A DNA stretch of 64,000 bases from NCBI GenBank assembly GCA_001657325.1, contig LWRO01000002.1:160285-224284 (forward strand), in the 5' to 3' direction. Under the pieces are notes generated by a model. It was not told the DNA's origin, made no database searches, and saw only the letters and a list, made by a program, of their open reading frames with translations. Below are positions 32,501 to 42,800 of this stretch, in pieces (the first letter of the stretch is position 1; every line of letters begins with the position of its first letter). The stretch is from Geitlerinema sp. BBD 1991-9. GTDB taxonomy: Bacteria; Cyanobacteriota; Cyanobacteriia; Cyanobacteriales; Geitlerinemataceae. Made by a program: the position numbers and the translations under genes.

Positions 32501-35500
32501 CTAGAAGGGATTTTATCGGATTTAGAGTTCTACGCCTCCACCCCGTCGTCGGAAAACTACGCCAAATTCGTTTCAATCCCTAGAAGGGATTTTATCGGAT
32601 TTAGAGCTCAAAAGTTTTATCTGAGAGAGGGGAGCCTTTTGTTTCAATCCCTAGAAGGGATTTTATCGGATTTAGAGGGAAATTGGCTTCGGGGAACCAG
32701 CAGACAACACTGTTTCAATCCCTAGAAGGGATTTTATCGGATTTAGAGTAACCTATTTAAAAGAGGATGATTAATATGATGTTTCAATCCCTAGAAGGGA
32801 TTTTATCGGATTTAGAGGCTTAACAAAGCCATCTAAGTTAGTAGTGTCTTTGTAAGAGTTTCAATCCCTAGAAGGGATTTTATCGGATTTAGAGATTGAT
32901 GGCTGTTCCGACTATAGATAGGTCGTAGTTATCTAAGTTTCAATCCCTAGAAGGGATTTTATCGGATTTAGAGTTGAAACTGAATCTTATAGGTTCACAG
33001 GAAATTATGTTTCAATCCCTAGAAGGGATTTTATCGGATTTAGAGTCGGTAAGACCCATCCTCGAAAAGTTCAAGTGCGTGTTTCAATCCCTAGAAGGGA
33101 TTTTATCGGATTTAGAGTATGCCTGGATGGACAGCCCGTATTGCACGCACTTCTGTTTCAATCCCTAGAAGGGATTTTATCGGATTTAGAGGATGAGCCA
33201 CTAGATAGTCCATATTAGCTAGAAAAGTTTCAATCCCTAGAAGGGATTTTATCGGATTTAGAGTCGTTTTTACCTCAATGCTATTGAGGAGATGGATTGT
33301 GTTTCAATCCCTAGAAGGGATTTTATCGGATTTAGAGGTATCCCTAGATCTCGTTAATCTAGGTGATGTCAGTTTCAATCCCTAGAAGGGATTTTATCGG
33401 ATTTAGAGGATGGAGAAGAAATTTACTCTGCATCGTTCGCAGGGGTTTCAATCCCTAGAAGGGATTTTATCGGATTTAGAGTAGATGTAGAGAATCTTAT
33501 AGCCCAAACTTAAAAATAGTTTCAATCCCTAGAAGGGATTTTATCGGATTTAGAGTTAGACGCGAGGCAATGTAGAATATGCGATAAAAACTAGTTGTTT
33601 CAATCCCTAGAAGGGATTTTATCGGATTTAGAGAGCTGTTACGACAACGCTATTGAGGAGATGGATTGTGTTTCAATCCCTAGAAGGGATTTTATCGGAT
33701 TTAGAGTGGCGATCGATTTCGTCAAAGTAGCGATCGTATTCGTCTTGGCTGTTTCAATCCCTAGAAGGGATTTTATCGGATTTAGAGCTCACGCCAGCGA
33801 TTGGGAGGCGGGGGGGACGATCGTTTCAATCCCTAGAAGGGATTTTATCGGATTTAGAGCGGGTACGACTTCGGTTCGTATTCGTAGTCGTCGGGGTTTC
33901 AATCCCTAGAAGGGATTTTATCGGATTTAGAGAATAGAGGGTTCTATACGACCATTAGCTACTTATAGAGTTTCAATCCCTAGAAGGGATTTTATCGGAT
34001 TTAGAGATATTGACGCCCCTTAGAAATATTGGGGTTTTCAAGTCTGTTTCAATCCCTAGAAGGGATTTTATCGGATTTAGAGGAGCTAGTCGGTAAATCA
34101 TCTAAACCACACATCAGGTTTCAATCCCTAGAAGGGATTTTATCGGATTTAGAGATATAGAAGAGGGTAAAAAGAAGGCTAGAAGGTTAGGTGTTTCAAT
34201 CCCTAGAAGGGATTTTATCGGATTTAGAGCTCTTAAGGTTAAATGAATCTACACTGAGGGAGGTTTTGTTTCAATCCCTAGAAGGGATTTTATCGGATTT
34301 AGAGCTCAGCCAATCTTAGTGTCTCAGCTCGTTTAGATTCAGTTTCAATCCCTAGAAGGGATTTTATCGGATTTAGAGATATTTTTACATCACATCCACT
34401 CGAACATATTCTCGTTTCAATCCCTAGAAGGGATTTTATCGGATTTAGAGTGGAAAATAGATGAAATGGATTGATTCCTCCTGGGTTTCAATCCCTAGAA
34501 GGGATTTTATCGGATTTAGAGCTTAGATCAGTTGAGGGGGTATGTTATAGCCTCAGGTTTCAATCCCTAGAAGGGATTTTATCGGATTTAGAGGAAGAAT
34601 CAATGGCAGATTCCACGATATGACTTTGGGTTTCAATCCCTAGAAGGGATTTTATCGGATTTAGAGGACCTGAATCTAGATCTTCAAAATTGCTAGACCA
34701 CACAGTTTCAATCCCTAGAAGGGATTTTATCGGATTTAGAGAAGCACCGATCCTATGCACGGTAAAGTTACCAGGGGGTTTCAATCCCTAGAAGGGATTT
34801 TATCGGATTTAGAGGCGGCTATAAAGGAGGTTCGTCCGAACCTCCTTTATTGTTTCAATCCCTAGAAGGGATTTTATCGGATTTAGAGTTATTGTTTTCT
34901 ATCTTATAAAACTACTTGATCTAAGTTTCAATCCCTAGAAGGGATTTTATCGGATTTAGAGATGTCGTAGCATTAGCCAAATTAGACGCTTCTAAGTTTC
35001 AATCCCTAGAAGGGATTTTATCGGATTTAGAGCTCAATATTAGTGTAATTGCAATCACGCACTCATTGTTTCAATCCCTAGAAGGGATTTTATCGGATTT
35101 AGAGTCGCCAACAGCGCCGGAGGGATGCCGTTCTTCTCGGTTTCAATCCCTAGAAGGGATTTTATCGGATTTAGAGTATGCGGTATCGTTGGTGTCGTTG
35201 ACTTCTATGGCGTTTCAATCCCTAGAAGGGATTTTATCGGATTTAGAGGAGGGACTAGATCCTCTACATGGTGAGGTCGTTTTGGGGTTTCAATCCCTAG
35301 AAGGGATTTTATCGGATTTAGAGAAGTTTAACACCAACAGGTAGTAAAAAAGGTATTGAAAGTTTCAATCCCTAGAAGGGATTTTATCGGATTTAGAGAT
35401 TAACAGAATCTTTCATTTCCTCAGTTACATTTCCACCTTGTGTTTCAATCCCTAGAAGGGATTTTATCGGATTTAGAGTCTTAATTCTATAGAGATTTGT

Positions 35501-38500
35501 TAGCCAATGCCAAAAAATTGTTTCAATCCCTAGAAGGGATTTTATCGGATTTAGAGGATTGAATTAATCGAAAAAAGCAAGGATTTGGGGGTTTCAATCC
35601 CTAGAAGGGATTTTATCGGATTTAGAGTTTTCTCTGTATCTAAGTCAGAAGTCGTAAAAGTTGAAAAAGTTTCAATCCCTAGAAGGGATTTTATCGGATT
35701 TAGAGTAGGTAAATTTTCATTTTTTTTCTTCCATTGACTAGATTCAATATGTTTCAATCCCTAGAAGGGATTTTATCGGATTTAGAGCCTGAAAATATTA
35801 CGGCCGTTGCTACAGGTAAATCGTTTCAATCCCTAGAAGGGATTTTATCGGATTTAGAGCTGAGGAAGATATTTATAATGCCATAGACAAGTGGAACGAG
35901 TTTCAATCCCTAGAAGGGATTTTATCGGATTTAGAGGTGGAAAAGCAAGTACCGGGGTCAGTGGAGATCAGTTTCAATCCCTAGAAGGGATTTTATCGGA
36001 TTTAGAGGAGAATAGGACTCATGCGTCCTTTAGCCAATTGAGGACTAAGTTTCAATCCCTAGAAGGGATTTTATCGGATTTAGAGCTGAAGACAAATTAG
36101 ATAATATTAGTCAGACAAAGTTTCAATCCCTAGAAGGGATTTTATCGGATTTAGAGGATACGGTGACAAACTTGGCGGCGGCTACCGGGGGAACCGTTTC
36201 AATCCCTAGAAGGGATTTTATCGGATTTAGAGCTGTGAAGCATCCTAGCCATCATGGAAACCTGTTAGCAGAGTTTCAATCCCTAGAAGGGATTTTATCG
36301 GATTTAGAGGGTGGCGTCCTTCCCATCCCTGTAAGGCTGTAGGGTGGTTTCAATCCCTAGAAGGGATTTTATCGGATTTAGAGTTGCCGGATTGTCCGCC
36401 CCTCTACCCGCGCTCGTGTTTCAATCCCTAGAAGGGATTTTATCGGATTTAGAGTTAAAATCTATACCCAAAAACTTAACTATGGATCAGGTAGTGTTTC
36501 AATCCCTAGAAGGGATTTTATCGGATTTAGAGTTTCTGCCGCCCTCGATGCCGAACTGGAGATCCTCGAAGGTTTCAATCCCTAGAAGGGATTTTATCGG
36601 ATTTAGAGTTTAGAATTTACCGAAGCTGATTACAAAGAGTTAAGAGAAGTTTCAATCCCTAGAAGGGATTTTATCGGATTTAGAGGGAAAAATGTGTAAC
36701 TATTTCCCACAAATGGCTGAGTTTCAATCCCTAGAAGGGATTTTATCGGATTTAGAGTGCCAGGAGAGGATCTCCTCTCCGTTTTTAAAGATAGGTTTCA
36801 ATCCCTAGAAGGGATTTTATCGGATTTAGAGGGGAAATATCCCTCTGTCCACAAGATCCCGCACGTTTCAATCCCTAGAAGGGATTTTATCGGATTTAGA
36901 GAGTAGCTTTCGCGTCGGATGGTGCCGAAGCGATCGGTTTCAATCCCTAGAAGGGATTTTATCGGATTTAGAGATGTTTTGTTATCCGAGTCATAATCAA
37001 ACAACATAGGTTTCAATCCCTAGAAGGGATTTTATCGGATTTAGAGAGGAAGAAGTCGAAACGCTGGGGCGACTAATTCACGTTTCAATCCCTAGAAGGG
37101 ATTTTATCGGATTTAGAGGTACACCAACCCCGGATCGTCGGCGAACAGCAAGGTTTCAATCCCTAGAAGGGATTTTATCGGATTTAGAGTTTCTCTATTT
37201 TTAATTTTTAGTTAACGGTTGAATAGGTTTCAATCCCTAGAAGGGATTTTATCGGATTTAGAGCCCAGGGGTTCGAGTCGCCATCGAAAATCATGAATAT
37301 TGTTTCAATCCCTAGAAGGGATTTTATCGGATTTAGAGGCCGGAAAGGTTTTTGGCGGTGGCACATCTAGCAATGAGTTTCAATCCCTAGAAGGGATTTT
37401 ATCGGATTTAGAGGGAACGAAAGCGTACCAACAGGCGCGCGAGGAATTCGTTTCAATCCCTAGAAGGGATTTTATCGGATTTAGAGTTAGACTTCCAAAA
37501 AAAAGTCTAACAAAAAGTCTGTTTCAATCCCTAGAAGGGATTTTATCGGATTTAGAGAGCTTTCTCGCGACCTGGGCGCAAGTCAACCCTCGGTTTCAAT
37601 CCCTAGAAGGGATTTTATCGGATTTAGAGATTAATCGCGATGTCCGTATATTGGCGTGAGTATTCGCGTTTCAATCCCTAGAAGGGATTTTATCGGATTT
37701 AGAGAATATGGTCAGCTCGACCATATCTCCCGTGTCATGGTTTCAATCCCTAGAAGGGATTTTATCGGATTTAGAGAATAGGAATCCCTCCACTCTCTGA
37801 TGAGGAATGGGATGTTTCAATCCCTAGAAGGGATTTTATCGGATTTAGAGCCTACTGAGACACAATTAGAATTCTTATACTCTAAATTCTCAGTTTCAAT
37901 CCCTAGAAGGGATTTTATCGGATTTAGAGTTTAGATCTAAATCGTAATAAGGAGAGGGCTGAAGTTTCAATCCCTAGAAGGGATTTTATCGGATTTAGAG
38001 CATTTTTCTTTCTCCCATCGATTAGAATAAATATGTTTCAATCCCTAGAAGGGATTTTATCGGATTTAGAGTAGTTACCAGGGGGGCAGAATCCTACTCG
38101 TGGAAGTTTCAATCCCTAGAAGGGATTTTATCGGATTTAGAGCTGTGCAAGGTAAATTTGCATGAGGATCTCCTTCACAGTTTCAATCCCTAGAAGGGAT
38201 TTTATCGGATTTAGAGTAGAGCTACCATGGTGTTTATGTCTCCTATTTAGACTCTGGTTTCAATCCCTAGAAGGGATTTTATCGGATTTAGAGACCATTA
38301 TGAGGAGGGTTCCTCATATGAACTCAAGGTTTCAATCCCTAGAAGGGATTTTATCGGATTTAGAGACATTCAAAATCATCATAGGTTTGATTTTTAATCG
38401 TTTCAATCCCTAGAAGGGATTTTATCGGATTTAGAGCTCAAAATTAACCGATAATCCAAAGCTTATAGAAGTTTCAATCCCTAGAAGGGATTTTATCGGA

Positions 38501-41500
38501 TTTAGAGACTAGTCCGCCAATATTCTATAATGCAGTAGTTTTCGTTTCAATCCCTAGAAGGGATTTTATCGGATTTAGAGCCCAGTAGCCATCGGGGTTC
38601 GGTGTTAGAGGTACAAGTTTCAATCCCTAGAAGGGATTTTATCGGATTTAGAGTAGTGTGACTTCTTCTTCGTTACCACACTGATGGGGTATATTTGTTT
38701 CAATCCCTAGAAGGGATTTTATCGGATTTAGAGTTTACCTTGGGGAAACGACAATATGATGACCCCAGAAGTTTCAATCCCTAGAAGGGATTTTATCGGA
38801 TTTAGAGCTTCACCCTCTCCCGCAGTCGCGAAATCTAATCGCTTCCCTAAAGCTTCAAGTTTCAATCCCTAGAAGGGATTTTATCGGATTTAGAGTTTAA
38901 AGATTCTTCTATTTCTGCTTTTATTCTCTGTTTCAATCCCTAGAAGGGATTTTATCGGATTTAGAGTTGGAAGCCCCGTCGCTTTAGCGCGGGGATTGGT
39001 TACACAACTTGTCAGATAGTTTCAATCCCTAGAAGGGATTTTATCGGATTTAGAGTGTAAACCCAGTTGTGCCAAAATTGGTTCCGGTTTCAATCCCTAG
39101 AAGGGATTTTATCGGATTTAGAGATTCTGGCGGATTGACATAGGCATTGCTACTGCACGTTTCAATCCCTAGAAGGGATTTTATCGGATTTAGAGCATTG
39201 CCCAAAGCGTTCGGCGTCTGTTCGGCGGTTTCAATCCCTAGAAGGGATTTTATCGGATTTAGAGGAGGGTGTGGAGAGTCACGCTGAGCGCCTCGTCGAT
39301 GTTTCAATCCCTAGAAGGGATTTTATCGGATTTAGAGTGGAGGGGAGGTGGTAGTACCTCCCCGGTTGTGTTAGTTTCAATCCCTAGAAGGGATTTTATC
39401 GGATTTAGAGGCTACTCGTCCTCGCCGTCTTCGAGCCACAACTCGTTTCAATCCCTAGAAGGGATTTTATCGGATTTAGAGTCCAGATTTTGGGCGATAC
39501 TCGGAGGAAGTAGGCGCGGTTTCAATCCCTAGAAGGGATTTTATCGGATTTAGAGTGTATAATGGATACAAACAGACACAGCAGAACCTGTTTCAATCCC
39601 TAGAAGGGATTTTATCGGATTTAGAGCTTATTATCAAAATTAGAATCGGGGCAAAGAAATCTGTTTCAATCCCTAGAAGGGATTTTATCGGATTTAGAGG
39701 TAAGATAAGATGCCCGAAATCACAAATCCTCGCGCTGTGTTTCAATCCCTAGAAGGGATTTTATCGGATTTAGAGCGGCGTTCCGATCGAAGGCGATCGT
39801 CGTTGCATCGAGTTTCAATCCCTAGAAGGGATTTTATCGGATTTAGAGGCATTCGTTGCAAGGTTCTCCATCAATTGGGTTCAGTTTCAATCCCTAGAAG
39901 GGATTTTATCGGATTTAGAGATTCATTTAATTAAATCGTAATACCTATAGAAAATGTTTCAATCCCTAGAAGGGATTTTATCGGATTTAGAGACTCCTTT
40001 ACTTAAGAGGTAATCTGATAATTGGTGTTTCAATCCCTAGAAGGGATTTTATCGGATTTAGAGCTGAGTTGCCGTAATTGAATTTGTGTGCCGATTATAA
40101 GTGTTTCAATCCCTAGAAGGGATTTTATCGGATTTAGAGTTGTGGCATTCGTTGCAAGGTTCTCCATCAATTGGGTTCAGTTTCAATCCCTAGAAGGGAT
40201 TTTATCGGATTTAGAGATTATTGGGACGATACAGATTGGATCTAATTTTTGGTTTCAATCCCTAGAAGGGATTTTATCGGATTTAGAGTAAAGAGGATCT
40301 ATATTGGGTACAGAAAGAAAAAGGTTTCAATCCCTAGAAGGGATTTTATCGGATTTAGAGGTTAAATTTTTCGGTTTTGAATGTGGCATGAAGGAGTTTC
40401 AATCCCTAGAAGGGATTTTATCGGATTTAGAGTTTACGCCAAGGACGTAAACTAGTTTTAGCCGCTGTTTCAATCCCTAGAAGGGATTTTATCGGATTTA
40501 GAGCGGCGTCAGGCATATGTACCAGTGTCTGTGGATTGAACGTTTCAATCCCTAGAAGGGATTTTATCGGATTTAGAGTCGGACACAGATTAAAGAACAT
40601 GAGGCCTCAATGGTTTCAATCCCTAGAAGGGATTTTATCGGATTTAGAGGGGCTTGGCTAGCATCCTCGGGAGTTGTCGTCACTCAGGTTTCAATCCCTA
40701 GAAGGGATTTTATCGGATTTAGAGTCGGCTCCGTCAAGTTAGCCCGATCGCGCTTCGACATGTTTCAATCCCTAGAAGGGATTTTATCGGATTTAGAGTT
40801 TGGCAAAGGCATCCCGCGCCTCTTGAGTGTTGAGTTTCAATCCCTAGAAGGGATTTTATCGGATTTAGAGTTGTCAGTGTTCCACCCGGATAAGTATAAA
40901 CTAAGTTTCAATCCCTAGAAGGGATTTTATCGGATTTAGAGTTTAAAAGGCTTTGGTGGTGTTAGTAACCCCGTTGGTCTAAGTTTCAATCCCTAGAAGG
41001 GATTTTATCGGATTTAGAGATTTTTGCAAGAGTGCCTTCCTGTCTTAGTCCTCGTTTCAATCCCTAGAAGGGATTTTATCGGATTTAGAGGCTGATTTAA
41101 TTTAGGCTTTAGATCGTCTAATTCGATTTCAAGTTTCAATCCCTAGAAGGGATTTTATCGGATTTAGAGGGTTCCGCCCATGCCTTTGGCGTACTCCGTC
41201 CAGTAAGGGTTTCAATCCCTAGAAGGGATTTTATCGGATTTAGAGATTAGATCCCGGTAGGCCAGCTACAAAAGTACTGAGTTTCAATCCCTAGAAGGGA
41301 TTTTATCGGATTTAGAGATAGTAGGGTTAGGATCCACTTACTATGGCTTCCGTTTCAATCCCTAGAAGGGATTTTATCGGATTTAGAGGAAGAAAAATTC
41401 TTTAGTTTTTACTTTAGGTTCCTTAGGTTTCAATCCCTAGAAGGGATTTTATCGGATTTAGAGGTGGTGATTTTCGGGTGGATCTTTCACCCTATCGAGG

Positions 41501-42127
41501 TTTCAATCCCTAGAAGGGATTTTATCGGATTTAGAGTTGTCGTACCTTCAGATAATTGTGATTGACGACTTTTGACGTTTCAATCCCTAGAAGGGATTTT
41601 ATCGGATTTAGAGCATATATTTTAAATATCGACACTTTACTTTTGAGTTAGGTTTCAATCCCTAGAAGGGATTTTATCGGATTTAGAGGCTATGAGCCGG
41701 ACATCCAGCCTGGTGTACCTGATGAGTTTCAATCCCTAGAAGGGATTTTATCGGATTTAGAGCCCAATTCTACTAATTCTCTAATAGAAGCACTTTTGTT
41801 TCAATCCCTAGAAGGGATTTTATCGGATTTAGAGATATCAGGTTCCCCCTCCACGGTCTACTCTTGCCCGTTTCAATCCCTAGAAGGGATTTTATCGGAT
41901 TTAGAGGATAGCCCAATTCTACTAATTCTCTAATAGAAGCACTTTTGTTTCAATCCCTAGAAGGGATTTTATCGGATTTAGAGTTATTGGATTAGGTAGT
42001 ACAAAAGTAGCTAGAAGGTTTCAATCCCTAGAAGGGATTTTATCGGATTTAGAGAATAGTAGCCATATAAAACTATAAAATAAAAATTACGTTTCAATCC
42101 CTAGAAGGGATTTTATCGGATTTAGAG

Positions 42128-42391
42128 TCCTCCCACTTGAAACCTTGTTCCTATACAGTTTTCAAGGTGCAGTTGCGCGTATCTCCCCAACAATAACATC
42201 GATCGATCTGAAAACACAACCTTCAAACCCACTGCAAATCTCGAAAACCCTTATCACCAAAGCATTTCAGAAGTTGCGCGGATCGCCTTCTCAGATCGAT
42301 CGACCGAAACCCAGACTCCATCAGCCATCCAGCCCATTTTGCGCCGTTTCCCGTCCCAACACCCACCCCACCGCGCAAAATCCAACGAAAC
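42128..42391 (-). promoter_or_regulatory. CRISPR leader
   Basis: 264 bp of non-coding sequence between the cas2 stop and the newest repeat, on the upstream side for minus-strand transcription. Adjacent to the repeat is an imperfect inverted repeat, CACTTGAAACC (42134-42144) and GTTTTCAAGGTG (42158-42169), a candidate adaptation-complex anchor. The distal part is C/A-rich on the plus strand. A plus-strand frame across it is not credible. Confidence 0.75.
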
Positions 42392-42667
42392 TCAACAGAA
42401 AAACACCGTCGTATCTATCGGTGGCGGACAGCCAATTCGCTCAACCGTTCCGTGATTCTTCCCGCGCAAAAAGTAAAACAGAATGTTGTCCGTCTCGGGT
42501 TGAATCAACTTCTGCAACCGCCGCCGCAAACGGGCGTATTGTGTATCCGTCAGATCGCACTCGAACACACTGTACTGCATCCACTGACCGTAAGACTTCA
42601 ACACCTTATGAATCTTCGTGCGGCGTTTGTCTTCAGAGACATCGTAACAAACCACGACGTGCATCAT
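42392..42667 (-). CDS. cas2: Cas2
   Basis: 91 residues (or 90 from the second ATG at 42664). Starts MHVVVCYDVSEDKRRTKIHK with the conserved Asp after the first beta strand, then WMQYSVFECDLT. Structural partner of Cas1 in the spacer-integration complex. Last gene of the operon before the leader. Confidence 0.97.
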   Translation of the reverse strand: MMHVVVCYDVSEDKRRTKIHKVLKSYGQWMQYSVFECDLTDTQYARLRRRLQKLIQPETDNILFYFLRGKNHGTVERIGCPPPIDTTVFFC

Positions 42668-42680
42668 CGCTCGACTTCCC

Positions 42681-42790
42681 CTAAAACGATCCTTCCCTGG
42701 GGGCGAAGTAACCTCACGGCTGTAGGGGAGGGGTTCGCGATCCTACTCTACGGCTAAAACGATCCTTCCCTGGGGGCGAAGTAACCTCAC
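42681..42790 (-). CRISPR. Candidate two-repeat mini-array with an unrelated repeat, between cas1 and cas2
   Basis: An exact 37-nt direct repeat occupies 42681-42717 and 42754-42790 with 36 nt between. It begins CTAAAACGATCC and ends GAAGTAACCTCAC on the plus strand and contains a short CTTC...GAAG stem. Repeat and spacer sizes match the big array, but the sequence does not. The 36-nt middle is itself an imperfect hairpin (CTGTAGGGGAGG against CCTACTCTACGG), so a simple 73-bp tandem duplication or a structured RNA remains possible. Confidence 0.5.
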
Positions 42791-42800
42791 CCCCACGCAA

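Larger units (their letters stand above)
22961..42127 (-). CRISPR. Giant type I-D CRISPR array, about 261 repeats
   Basis: A 37-nt repeat (plus strand begins GTTTCAATCCCTAGAAGGG and ends ATCGGATTTAGAG) recurs from 22961 to 42127. Hand counting gives 261 repeats including the degenerate first one, with mean period about 73.6 nt and spacers mostly 32-42 nt. On the minus strand the repeat ends GGGATTGAAAC, the usual 8-nt crRNA handle ATTGAAAC, and contains the AATCCCTTCTAGGGATT hairpin that Cas6 would recognise. Transcription is therefore leftward from the leader at 42128, in the same direction as the cas genes. Repeats are essentially identical; apart from the terminal repeat, the only substitution noticed is G to A at 25834. 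Newest spacers should be at 42.1 kb and oldest at 23.0 kb. Confidence 0.99.

Noticed and set aside
26799-34777. Spacers sharing GGTAAAGTTACCAG
   Set aside because: 14-nt, mostly palindromic match with no common end; may be chance.
26366-40541. Spacers sharing GGC(A/G)TCAGGCATATG (26366-26400 and 40504-40541)
   Set aside because: Only about 15 nt with one mismatch and not aligned at either end. Matches this short are near what chance gives over about 9.5 kb of spacer sequence, so it is not counted as a pair.
22940-40918. Many repetitive open frames with SIPRRDFIGFR, FQSLEGILSDLE or NPIKSLLGIET motifs
   Set aside because: They are the 37-nt CRISPR repeat translated in different frames; frame changes follow spacer length and no start signals exist.
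22961-42127. Array transcribed on the plus strand
   Set aside because: The repeat ends in ATTGAAAC only on the minus strand, the degenerate repeat is at the left end, and the cas genes and leader-like DNA are at the right end.
42145-42684. 179-codon plus-strand frame over the leader and cas2
   Set aside because: Antisense to cas2 and the leader, with proline/serine-rich composition typical of a shadow frame.
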